Positions 25,100 through 36,350 of a stretch of 64,000 nucleotides of DNA are shown one piece after another (position 1 is the first letter of the stretch; every line of letters begins with the position of its first letter). The position numbers and the translations under genes were made by a program. The DNA is taken from the NCBI GenBank assembly GCA_023846275.1, contig CM043874.1, positions 31,407,630 through 31,471,629 on the forward strand, read 5' to 3'. The notes beneath the pieces were generated by a model. That model made no database searches and was not told the origin of the DNA. It saw nothing but the letters and a program-made list of their open reading frames with translations. This DNA comes from Vanilla planifolia (lineage: Eukaryota; Streptophyta; Magnoliopsida; Asparagales; Orchidaceae).

Positions 25100-27600
25100 T
25101 AATCAAAATATCCTTTAATATTTTTAGTCCTAAATCAGTTTCCTTTGTAGGAGCACACACTTCCCAAACAGCCTAATGATTCTTGTATTTAAATTGTCAA
25201 TTTCCTTACAAAAGAAACAATTAATAACATTTTTAGCATTATCTATAATTTTCATAAGGGAATGCATTTTCACGAGAAAAATACTAGAATAGAGGTTAAA
25301 ACATGCCTTACTAGGATTAAGCTACCATTCTTAGACAATAATTTCTTTTTCTAGCATGGCATCTTGTGCATTATCTTATCAAAGGTTTGTTAAAAATATA
25401 TTGGTTTCTTCCTAGTAATAAATAAAGAACATCCCAAGTATGTTACGGGAAAGTATCTGTGGAAAACCCATGACCTCATTTATCCCTTTACTTGTTATTG
25501 GCTTCATTGTTCTACTAATATAAAACTTACACTTCTTGGTATTTAATTGAAGATCTAAAATGTTTTGGAATCTATTCACAAATTTTCTTAAATAGTTCAT
25601 TGATCTTAGATCTCCTTTGTTGAAAATAATAATATCATCAGTATAACTTAAGTGTGAAATCAATAAGCATCCTTTAAGTAATGCATAATGCATTATTTTA
25701 TCATTATCAAATAGACTACAACTAAATGCTTTCATGGATAATATAAATAATAAAGGAGATACGATATTACCATGTTTAAACCCCTTTGAAGGATGAAGTA
25801 ATTCCATAGGCATGCCTTTGACCTTAATGTAGAGCATTGAGCTACTTATAATGTTCTTGATTATCCTATGAAATTGTGTTGAGAAGTTGAATTTGTCTAA
25901 TATATTATATTAGAATCCAATGACAAGCTATCAAACATACTTTTAAGTTTAGCTTGATAAAGTAATTCTTATCTCTAACTTTCCTATTAAGAGATTGCAT
26001 GAATTCTTTAGCTAGAAGATATTATTCATAATTTCTCTTCCTTTAACAAACTCATCTTGTTAGGAATATATTACTTTTGGCAAGACTTTGCTTGTTTATC
26101 AATAATTTAGATAGTTTGCTTTTAGTAAAGTTGCATACACAAATTGGTCTAAAATCCTTAAATGATCCAAGAGCTTTTTTCTTAGGAATCAACACAATAT
26201 TTGCACTTTTAATACCTTTATGAATTTAATTTCTAGCTATAATGTCATTGATAACTTCTACCATATATTAGGCTATAATTCCTTAGTATTTTATGGAACA
26301 AAAACCATTAAAACCACTTAAATTAGGTGCAATGTTTTTATCTAACAAAAATATAGCTTCTTTCATCTCTATATTAAACTCTTTCATAAAGCATCATTGT
26401 CTTCCTTAGAGACCATTGAAAGTATAGGTTTCAATAATTGCTCATCCAATATCACCATATTAAAGGATAGCATTGTTTAAAACTTTTGTGCATCTATCAC
26501 TTGAATTTCCTTATAAATTGTTATCATTGGATAATTGAATCTCTAATGCAACTTATGTTGAGCTTAGCCCTTTTGTCCAAAACAAGAGCATGAAATACTT
26601 TTGTATTCCTATCACCCTCTTTAAGCCATCTAGTTCTAGACTTTTGGCACAAGAACATTTCTTCCCTAGTTCCTTCATAAGTTGATCATTTTCCTTAACT
26701 AGAACAACCATATTCTCCCTAAATTGACTTTCTTGAAATTTCTTTTCTCAACTCTTATATCCTTTTTCAACTACCATAATCACTTGAAAGATATTACAAA
26801 ATATCAATTTACTTCAGTGATTTGGTTTAAATCTTCTCAACTTAAGTGCTATAGTCACCATGCTAATGAGGTGTGTGGATATGGACAAATTACTTTATAC
26901 CAAGCTAATGTCGAATGCTTAACTACATGATTTGATACTTGGGTTGTTTCAGAGCAAAATTCTGAGCTTTAAGAAATTGGAACAATAATGAGAGAACTGA
27001 AAACCCTTTTTACATACATGTATGAGAGGTGAAGAGCAAACCTATATAAGAGAGGACTTTCAATTTGCATTATTTTATTCAATCCTTACACTCATGTGTT
27101 GTAGCTAAGATAAGAGAGGAAGGTCTAGTATGCTCATTCATAGAAGTAATAACATAAATATCTCCCTGAACCATTGATGGGTATTTGAGATCTATTATAA
27201 TTTGAGTTAAATTAACTCATAATGTCCTTCTCTTAGCCCTTGTACACTTAGTATAAACAAAAGCATAGTAAACTATTAATTAGTTTCCATGTTTGTCAAT
27301 GAGTAGATGAATAAAATATTCATCGTCATATATTTTTTGAATTTCAAGCTTCATTTCCAAAGAATCCAAATCTTTCTCAAGGAATGCTCTATATAATTTT
27401 TAGAACCTAATTACATAGCTAGTCTAGGTAGCTTATTATTATGTGACTTTAGTTCTAACAAGGCAACTAATGTGATATTGTTGGATAATATTAGATGCTT
27501 GAGACAAGAGACTATTCTTATTTTCATGACTGCACTTATGTTCCAAACAAAGGTGTTATCTTTTAATGTTTGTTGGATGTATAATTTGAAAAGATTTTCA
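25100..27600 (-). pseudogene. LINE ORF2 pseudogene (endonuclease + reverse transcriptase)
   Basis: Read leftwards. About 27480-27560 gives FVWNISAVMKIRIVSCLKHL then LVALLE, the 'SWNVRGLG...IVALLETK' start of the APE-type endonuclease. About 26000-26090 gives KVLPKVIYS.QDEFVKGREI, the RT 'VLPxIISxxQSAFVxGRxI' block. The open stretch 25412-25837 (141 codons) holds GMPMELLHPSKGFKHGNIVS, PLLFILSMKAFS and the active-site box YTDD (canonical YADD/FADD) at about 25630-25641. QLNTKKCKFYIS follows. Past 25412 the next blocks (around 25250-25350) match the C-terminal 'LLSxAGKLxLIxxVLxSI' segment in shifted frames. In life it would nick DNA and reverse-transcribe the LINE RNA. Several frameshifts inactivate it. 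Confidence 0.75.
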
Positions 27601-27699
27601 ACTTTGATGTTTCCCTTTTGGATTGGATTGGCATTTCAAGCCTTCTTTCTATTCTTTTGGATCTCCTAGTCTATTACATAAGAGTAAAATCATCTTGGT

Positions 27700-28760
27700 C
27701 AGGTTATATTGATCTAGGGATTATTGCTATTTCATGCAAACAATTGCTAAATTCCATAAGCACTTAGAAATCAAGGTTTCTTTGATAGCTTTCTAGACAT
27801 TGTTCTAAGTAAGACTTGCATCCTCCCTTTTTGTCCTATCTCAAGCCTTAGTCAATGTAGGATGGTCATCTTATTCTTATTTAAATAACTTTTTTTATCC
27901 CTCTCTATCAAGCAAGTGTACCCTTTTCCTTACTCATGTGTTAATTTGGAGAGTCATTTGAGACATCACAACTATTAGAATTGCTAGCCAATTTGGAACT
28001 TGGGTATTAGGATTTGCCTTCCTTAATAGTGCAATTTGAAGATCCTATAAGTTTTGATATTGTTCTAGTCAGATTTATCCCAAGTTCAATGTTTTTATTA
28101 ACTTTCTTATTCTATTTAATTAGAGCTCTAGTAAGTTCAGTAGGAGCCAATATATCCTATTTCGTTGTGTTGTGTTTACATTGACCACAAGAATGATTTT
28201 TCTTACAACCTATTAAGTAGTAGCTAGGTAGATTGTTGTAATGGATTTGTTTTCATTACACAACAGAATTGCTTCCCTTTTGAATAATTTTGATCTATTG
28301 TGGTAGTTCTTTTGCTAAGTCCATTTTGACACTAATTTTAGCCACACTTGGGTGGGTTAAATTTAAAGTTACAATTTCCACCTTTAGTGGATATTTTATT
28401 ATTATAACTATGGAGTATAAAGCCACTTTGTTAAATAGATGGAAAAGTAAGTGTTTGAATGAAATTCATGCCTGTCCATGGATGGCTAAGTATTAAGAAG
28501 AAAAGGCAAATGCCACTTGAAATTCTTATTTGAAATCTGATCGCATTTCATGACTTTTGAAGCCAACATCTTAGAAAATCCTCCTCAAATGTGATTAGGA
28601 TGTACATGTCTAGCCATCTTGGTTTGACTTCACTTTGAAACACAATTTTATTGAAGGCCTTCCTTATGATTTCCAAACTAAGCCATCCATATAAGAATTT
28701 CTTGATCAATCTTAGCATAAATGAGGAGGCCATTTTCCCTTTTTCATATTCTTTAGAGAT
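27700..28760 (-). pseudogene. LINE ORF1 pseudogene (DUF4283-like, zinc knuckle)
   Basis: 28548-28733 minus reads SLEIIRKAFNKIVF and, after a short gap, DMYILITFEEDFLRCWLQKS. This matches the DUF4283 domain of plant L1 ORF1 ('RHVLIxFxxEEDYxRCWLR'). About 28172-28240 reads YNNLPSYYLIGCKKNHSCGQ then CKH, a degenerate 'YExLPxxCxxCxxxGHxxxxC' knuckle with the first Cys lost. ORF1 proteins bind LINE RNA. Stops lie between the two domains. It is directly upstream of ORF2, as expected. Confidence 0.68.
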
Positions 28761-29353
28761 AATTTATGGTTCCTCTTTTTAATGTTGATGTAGATTTTAT
28801 TTGAGTTAGGGAATAATAGATGCATCCACCTAAGACCTTAGCAAAGGATCGGTTATGGGAGAGGAGATCCTCTAAGCCCATCAACAAATTGAGCAATCTA
28901 AATAGTTAGTTTAAATTTTAATCATGATGAAGCCATTCCATTGCTGCCTAGCTTGTTTAATCGATTGAATGTCCATGATGAATCCTCCATCAACCCTTAG
29001 ATTGCCTTCCTTGTCACCTGATGCCTTTCTTATCAATAGTCTGTCATCGCTCGATGCCTACTGCCCTTTTCCTGCTGCTTATCACCTATCATTCATCCCC
29101 ATCTTTGCTAATTACTTCCAAGGAAAATAATTTGTAAAGTCTGTAATGTAATAGAAATAGTAATGTACATATATAGTGATTGGGAACATACTATATGGTG
29201 CAAGTTGATTTACAAATTAACATATAAATATGAGAATCAAACATTGCCAAAATATTGATTTGTAATTTAATCCAATCTTAGATATTAATGATTACTAACT
29301 TCGTTTTTCATCAAATATCAAGAAAATGCTTGATAAGATTTGTGATCACTTAC

Positions 29354-29452
29354 CTTGAAATCTGATGACACGATCACAAAGACAGTTGGATTGTTGCAAG
29401 TAAAGCCATCAACTAGTTCCATCAAGCCCAATACTTCCTTCCTACCTTGGTT
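29354..29452 (-). other. Exon-like open segment with plant splice donor (weak)
   Basis: On the minus strand a 33-codon stretch without stops reads into LMELVDGFTCNNPTVFVIVS then SDFK. It ends at AAG|GTAAGTG, a perfect plant 5' splice site. It faintly recalls the 'DMLxxAxDNPxPxxxLLISGDxDF' segment of plant NYN-domain proteins. The upstream side has a stop and no strong acceptor. It could be a relic exon captured by, or predating, the transposons, but chance is not excluded at this length. Confidence 0.2.
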
Positions 29453-29459
29453 CTACTTG

Positions 29460-30542
29460 AGAAAATATCCTATTTAGAAATTTACCGTAATGAAGATTTC
29501 ATAGAAACCTTGGTCACAAAATTGACTTAGATTATCTCACAAATGCTTAGAACCCTCTAATTCTTTAATAAAAAACTAAAATTATCCTCCCATAACAACA
29601 TTTCTCATTTTATAATTTTCAACTTATACCATTTTCTTTCCTATCAATTTGTATGCCCTAAGTTTCCAAAGTTGATGAAAAGTTTAATTTTCCCTACCTC
29701 AATGAACCAAACTATAATTAAATAAAGGTAACAACATATTTAATATTTTCGAAAAGTATCCCATTGATTCCATGGCTGGTGGACGCAATTTTACATAGTT
29801 TTGATTGATAGTTAACGTTAGCAATAAAAACACTTTTTCAATTTGAAAAATATTATACTTTTAAGTAAACATTTTGCTAAATTTAATTTCTAAAATCATT
29901 TAATCTAAACTAATTATAATAAAAATTAAAATAAATGATTCACAAAACTCTATCATTCTTAAAATGTTTATAATTTTTTTTATATTTTTCAACATTTTAA
30001 TAATTTTATTCTTAATAAATAATACATTTCCCTATATTTTTCAAATTTTCTTAAACCATATACCATTAAATTATAATTAAAATTTATAGATGTTTCTAAA
30101 TTATTTTAACATATTTCAAAAGTTTCAATAATTTTCACTTCTAAAAATATTTATATTTACATTTCCAATCAACTTTAGTCTTTTATTTTTTTATATGTTT
30201 AAATCAAAATTACAATAATACATTCTTAATAATTTGATCATCTACATTTAACATTTTCTCCCTCCTTAGGACTCATATGCCATTTTATAAAGATGTGCAA
30301 ATTTAATAAAATAACAATAACTCATAGAAAATAATTAAATTTCATAAAATCATATTTCAATAAAATTTCATATCTTCAATGATGATAATATATATTTTAC
30401 CTCCTTAAAATTATTAATTTTTTATTATCAATAACAAATTTTCTTTAATATAATTTTATTAAAAATTATTCCTATCTCCAAGATGTGACCCTCATTCTTT
30501 TCCTAAGATGGTGACTTCATCTTAAAAGCATTCAAGAAACAT
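29460..30542. other. Unassigned, very AT-rich stretch
   Basis: Nothing is supported here. Runs of A and T dominate 29800-30470. I see no repeat shared with other parts of the window. Confidence 0.4.
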
Positions 30543-31195
30543 TGTTAAGATATCTCACAAATGACTTAGTGACCAAAAGCTCAATTCTAGGTTCATTAAA
30601 CCCAAAAAATTTGAATGAAATTAATAAAGCCAACAAAAAAAAAATGAAAACCATCATAACAGAAAGAACTACACTTGCACTCATGCACAATGGCATGTTG
30701 CAACTTCACCAGAATACATGTTGAAGGGCATTAATTAGGCACACACTTGTGCTACATAAGTTCACACATTAGTCCCTTCTCATGCACATAGTAAGTGAAT
30801 TTACTACACAAATGTGGTCAATACAGGTGCACAAGACTTGTATGTGTAAGAGCAACATTCAAATGTTTGAACAATGCTATAGTGCATGCATCCAAACTTA
30901 TGCAACATTACAAAATTTTTATATCTTAGTAAAAATGATATGTTTTATGTTAGAGATTAAAAATATTATGTTTTTTTAATAAAATATAATATCAAAACCT
31001 CTATATAAAGAAGCAAAGAATGAGGAGTAAGAATGGTGAATGAAGTAGTTCATAACTCTACAACTATAATTCAAAACTTTGTGAATTTTAAAAATCATGA
31101 ATTTAAACTCCCTTGTAGAAAAACTTCTTAAAAAATTAAATCTCCTTTAACAAAAATTATCTTCTTGAGAACATAAGCCTAAAACACCTCATAGA
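30543..31195 (+). mobile_element. 5' LTR of element D
   Basis: Aligns with 32962-33660 through landmarks caattctaggttcattaaac (about 30580), the tattatgtttttttaataaa block (about 30963) and aatcatgaatttaaactccc (about 31088). Two 60-65-codon open frames in it are not conserved in the partner LTR. Confidence 0.58.
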
Positions 31196-32961
31196 TAGAT
31201 AGATAATATTATTTTTGAAATTATAGAGCTTTGATTCAGTGCTAATGGAAAAAAAAAAGTAGTTACAGTGTAAACTAGAAATAAGAATCAAGAGAATGAG
31301 ATTGCTTTAGTTGTGATCAATGTATTAACTATTTCACCATCAAACTTGAAGGCACAAGTAACTCTATTTACCTAAAAAATGTAAGTGTTAATAAAAATAA
31401 TGCTAAAATCTCAATCCCTTTTTATGATAGATCTAAAAGATAGTGCACCAAAAAAATATGCTTAGTTTGAGTAATTCTAAATTAAGTAGTACTCCTAAGA
31501 TAGTTAAAGATAAATATAAAGATGGCATCAATCTTACTATTTTAATACACAAAAATTGATAACATCTTTTCAAGATAAATACTACACTTAATTTACCAAT
31601 TTATGATAATATAGTAGATATAAAGAAACTACACACCTATTTGGAACAACTGGAGACATTTGTCCCTGTAAAAATCTTCATCAATTAATAAAGTAGCATA
31701 TACTCAATTAAAAATGATGATTCATATGTTAGCCTAGTGAGGTACACACTTAAGAATTAATATAATTATAAAAGTGACATAAAGTTAATTTAAGAAATTA
31801 ATCTAAGAAATATTTTATCCCATTGTTACATGGAGTTAACATTAGAGAAAATGGCATTGTTTATAACACTGAAAAGAGCAAATAGAGTAGGATTATATTA
31901 CAAAATATTGACAATAAGTTGTGAGTTTGGGAATACCCATAAATAAGATGTAGATATTGTAAAAAAATATTATAGGTCTGTACTAGTTTATTACCACATA
32001 ATTAGCTCTTTTCTTATTCAATCTTTGAAATAAATCAATATATTAAAAATGGCTATTAAAAAAATAATAAATATAATGGGACAAAACTTGATGGAAAAAT
32101 TACCGTGAAGTCTAAGTATAAGTCCAAAACTTGGCTACAAAAGGAATAGTATTTTTCAACAAAATATGTTACAATAACAACCAAAAATAATACCTAAAAT
32201 TATTATGATCACTACAAAAAAAAAGGCCCATATGACAAAAATGATGGAAAATAAATCCTGAATTATGTCCAAAAAAATTTTAAAATGATCAAATACTGAT
32301 TACAATTTAGAATGAAAAAGTAATTAAAATGCTTCTACAAGATATGAGGGCCTATTTCTTATAGTGAGTCCAAAGAAGATATCACATGAAATAAAATAAA
32401 GAAAAGAGCTATTTATCATTTAAATACAAGTGAACAAAGGTTATTAGTATAATTATTAATACTAAAAGCAAGAAAAAACTAATATCAAAAAGACTTTTGA
32501 ACAGTAATACGTTAGAAATTATATCACATTTAAGAACCTATTCTTTAAGATGTATTCGCAAAGAATCTGAGGCAAGATTTAAAAAATAATGACACATTAA
32601 GTTTTTTATCACCAAAGATTATATTGATGAGATTATGTTTAAAATGATAGCTCTAGATGTTTGTCAAATTATACTGAAAAATTAATATTTGTAAGATTGA
32701 GATGTCATCTACTATTCACAAGCACAATGTTATTGAATTATCACGGATGAACAATACTTCCTTCTGACCCAAGATAAAGAAGAATTGATAAAAGGTATTA
32801 TTCATGTTGTCCAAGCAAAGAAGCTAATGAACATCTATCAAAGTTATATGTTGTTAGTAATAAAATCAAACAAAAAAGTTGATAGGGATTACATAAGTCT
32901 CAACCTCCCAAAAAAATAGCTCAACTATGTCATGCAAAGAATCAATTCAAAAAAGGGATTC
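31196..32961 (+). pseudogene. Gypsy gag and protease-linker pseudogene (element D)
   Basis: 31585-31660 reads LNLPIYDNIVDIKKLHTYLE then QLETF, matching the start of plant gypsy gag ('I..YDG..D...L..WL.QLE.YF'). About 32200-32240 reads YYDHYKKKGPYDKN, a worn CCHC knuckle whose Cys residues have become Tyr or Asn. About 32610-32890 reads DYIDEIMFKMIALDVCQIIL then, after a break, QAKKLMN and SYMLLVIKSN. This fits the stretch between protease and RT in some plant gypsy polyproteins. All are broken by stops. The interior ends before RT. Confidence 0.5.
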
Positions 32962-33660
32962 TGTAGGACTCAAATCATAAAAAGTAAGGATCCATGATTG
33001 AGAGCCAATTCTAAGTTCATTAAACCAAAAAAATATAAAAAACTCAAGGGAGGTGACATAACAATAAGTAGCAGGAATTCTGTGCAACCCACATGTAGTG
33101 GCTTCCTACAAACACACTAGAGCATGCAATGTTGTACACCTATTGGTCCTAGGGGCACAAGATTGTACACCTGCACTACATATGCACACATGTTGACCAC
33201 TTATCTGGCATACAGTCTATGAGCACAATAGGGGAACCTGCCACACTAACATAGTCAATGTGTCAGTATAGGGCCTATCGTTGTGCATGAGTAGCACCTT
33301 CATGGATGAACAGTTCCCTAGTGCATACACTCTTGCAAGTGCGTTAGCTTGCGCACTAATATACAGTCTCGATGTGGCACAAAATTTACCAAAGTTTTAT
33401 ATTCTGGCCAAAATCAAACGTTTTATGCTATAAATTAAAATATTATGTATTTTTTTAATAAATATTATATTTAAATCTTTTTATAAATGGGTAAGTATGG
33501 TGAATAAAATAATTTAACATTTTCAAATATAAAGATTTATGAATTTAGAATTTCATGAATTTAAAACCTCTTGAAGGAAACCTACTTGAAAACTTCAATT
33601 TTCTCATAGCAAAAACTCTCTTCATCTTTCTTTTTTCCTTACCTTCTCGTTTTTTTTGAT
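32962..33660 (+). mobile_element. 3' LTR of element D
   Basis: Partner of 30543-31195. Just beyond it, 33712-33772 shows similarity to the first 60 bases of the 5' LTR (words ctcac, gtcacttagt/ctaagtgac-like order and ggacccaaaaaa versus aaacccaaaaaa). This suggests a further partial LTR copy. Confidence 0.55.
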
Positions 33661-33779
33661 GCTTCTCTACTATTGTAACCAAAAAATAAGGTTTGTTATC
33701 AAGGGCTCATGGTAAGAATACCTCACGAATAGGTCACTTAGTTAACTTATTGGACCCAAAAAATGACCTAAGCCCATTA

Positions 33780-34835
33780 AAAGTCATTGATCATTTAATT
33801 AATCAATGATAAAACTAGGAACAATTACAACCATGAAATTCAAAATGGATAATTTGGAACCACACAATTCAAAGACAAATATTTTAATAGGTGGAAATAA
33901 ACAAAACCATTTGATGAAGTTAGACGTGATCTTTACTATCAAATGTGAACTTAGAAGTAAGACTTAAAGGTAGATGAGATTTTAATCATCTGATCAACGA
34001 TCAGATGTGAGACAATGTGCATGCTTCAGATGCTATAGAATGTGTAGAAATATAGTACCATGTTATAGAAAAGAGAATACCTTTGTTCTTTTTAATAACT
34101 TGTGTGGCTGTTATAAGTGAGCTGAATTGGGGTTGGCTCCCTAGTTATGCATCTAGGATGTCATCACCTGGGCATACTCTATGCTTGTAGAAAATTTTGT
34201 GTACAGGTCTTACTTAACCCATATTTATACTTGGTTTGAGTGCTTGCCCAGCTCGATTCTTTTCCTTACCTCATCTGGATCAGGATTGCACCATCACCAA
34301 GAGCAAGTTCAACTTGATTTGGTTCCAGTTGTCTCCTGAGCCAAGGCTTATAAGTGATTGCTCAGGCTTGGGCTTGCTTGAGTTGAGAGCTTTGTATTTG
34401 GGCACAAGCTTAGGCTGTGGTGGTAATTTTGTTTTAAATTATAAAAATTTAAATAGTTGATTCTAATTTAATTAACATAACATGGAATTTGTTAAAGATA
34501 CAAAAATAATATTTAACCAAAAAAAGGATTAAGGGATTAAAAGTTGGAATCTTATACATTTTCTAAATCATGAAGATTATTGAACAATCAGATACTTGAG
34601 TTAGGATTTGAAATTGAGATGAATAAAGATGTGCCTTGTAATGAATAAATTGATATTTTATTTCATAACAAAAAGAAAGGCTTCTCAAATTTGATGTGTA
34701 TGTCTTCAATCTTTGAAGCTTATTAACTACTCTGAGGTAATTTAAAGATCATTAAATATAAACTTATTTTACACTAAAAATTCTAATAAATTAAGATACT
34801 AAATATTTATGGCTTAACAAGGTTGACCTAAGACA
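33780..34835 (+). repeat. LTR-like repeat, inverted relative of 22796-23920
   Basis: Matches the reverse complement of 22796-23920. Shared words are attaatcaatgataaaa, gtgcatgcttcaga, gagaatacctttg, gaattggggttggctccct and, at the end, the aaacttattttacacta block. It merges with the first unit of the tandem triplication that follows. Confidence 0.52.
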
Positions 34836-36350
34836 AAATAAGGTACTTTTGTGTTGAACTTTTCTAAGGGTGGACACTTCATTGTACAATCTACATGGAA
34901 TGCAATTAGAAGCAATTGAAATTGAGAAAAATGACTTGGAATGCCAAAAGTCCCATCAAATCTCAATGTTGGTATAGACACTTACGATTGATTGCTTTGC
35001 CTCAAGCTTTCTTGGCCCATGAGTTTTGCACTTGGGCATAATCCTAGAATGTGATAGTAATTTATTTAATAGAAAAATTCTAATGGTATTATTATTTTAA
35101 ATTTAATTAACTTAATATAAATTTGGCAAAGATATATAAATAGCATTTAACTAAGAAAAGGATTAAGGAATTGAAAAAATAGAATACATGGTTTAAATCA
35201 AGGAGATGATTAAAAAATTAGATGCTTGAGTTAGGATTTGAAACTAAGATAAATGGAGATGTGCCTTATAATCAACAAACTAATGCTTGATTTCATAATA
35301 GAAAGAAAACTTTTTAAAATTTGATGTGTCCTCAATTCTTGAAACTTATTGAATACTCAAAGGTACTTTGAAGGCTACTATTTCACTAGCTTATAAAGTA
35401 CATGGCTTGTTCTTTATATGAGAACCTATTTCATACTAAACAAGTCTATTAGAATAAAATGCTAAACATTTAATACTTGACTTATCAAATATAAGGATGG
35501 CCTAACACAAAGTCAAGTTCGTGTATGCATTCCTCCTAAGGGCAGGAGCGTCTTTATACAATATGCATAGAATGCCATTAGAAGCAAGTTACTTATCTTG
35601 AAATCTAGAAAAATGTTTTCGAATGTGACATGCCCCATCAGGTCTCAATGTTGATCTAAAAACATGTAGGCGACTTCCTTAGCTCGAGAGCATTGCACTT
35701 TGCCTCAAGCATGACATGTTGCAATAATTTTTTTTTTATTTTTAAATTAGGGAAAATTTAATAGAATTATTATTATTTTTAATTTAGTTAACCAAATATG
35801 GATTTTTGGAAAGACACAAAAATAATATTTAATTAAGAAAGGTTTGAGGATTGAAAATAGAATCCTATATATTTTTTATATCAAAGAGATGATTGAATAA
35901 TCAGATGCTCGAGTTAAGTATTAAAATTGAGATAAATGAAGATTTGTCTTGTAATCAATAGGTTAACATTATATTTCATAATAAAAGGAAAACTTTCTCA
36001 AATTTGATGTGCAAGTCTTCAATCCTTGAATCTTGTTGAACTCTCAAAGGTCTTTTGAAGACCACTGTTGTTCACCATCTTCTAAAGTGCATGACTTGTT
36101 CTTTGCATGTAAACTATTTCACACTAAAAAAGCCTATTAGAATAAAATACTATACATCAAGGTGTGACTCATCAAATACATGGGTGAGCTAACACAAAGT
36201 CAAGATCTTTTTTGTGCATCCTTACTTAGGATGGGACCTTTCTTATACAATTTGTATGGAATGTCATTAAAAGAAAGTTTCTTATCTTGAAATCTAAAAA
36301 ATTGATTTGGAATACCACATGGCCATCAAGTCTCAATGTTGGAATAGAAA
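34434..36350. repeat. Three-copy tandem duplication, period about 685 bp
   Basis: Three direct units follow one another. The marker tctcaatgtt occurs at 34961, 35641 and 36331 (steps of about 680-690). The gatacttgagttaggatttg marker occurs at 34591, as gatgcttgag at 35221 and as gatgctcgag at 35904. Each unit begins with an aattattattttt stretch and ends with a GC-richer piece (gctttgcctcaagc) homologous to 34340-34430. Copies differ by many substitutions, so the duplication is old. The unit belongs to the same family as 22796-23920. Confidence 0.7.

Larger units (their letters stand above)
25060..29100 (-). mobile_element. Decayed L1-type LINE retrotransposon
   Basis: The minus strand carries, in order, an ORF1 relic (DUF4283-like domain, zinc knuckle), an endonuclease N-terminus and a reverse transcriptase with C-terminal domain. 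This is the order in plant L1 elements. The 5' end is placed loosely: the GC-richer 28790-29100 may be 5' untranslated or ORF1 N-terminal sequence. The 3' end falls between 24950 and 25100, against the copia LTR; no clear poly-A tail is visible. Stops and frameshifts are frequent, so it is immobile. Confidence 0.7.
30543..33660 (+). mobile_element. Short gypsy-like LTR element D (gag/protease traces only)
   Basis: Direct repeats of about 0.65-0.7 kb (30543-31195 and 32962-33660) flank an interior of about 1.75 kb. That interior carries gag, zinc-knuckle and protease-region traces on the plus strand. There is no RT, RNase H or integrase, so it is non-autonomous or internally deleted. The right LTR starts TGTAGGACTC after a short purine run (aaaaaaggg). 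LTR right ends are approximate. I see no convincing primer-binding site near 31200. Confidence 0.55.

Noticed and set aside
25412-25837. A working reverse transcriptase gene
   Set aside because: Only 141 codons are open; flanking RT blocks lie in other frames with stops, so it is a fragment of a decayed LINE ORF2.
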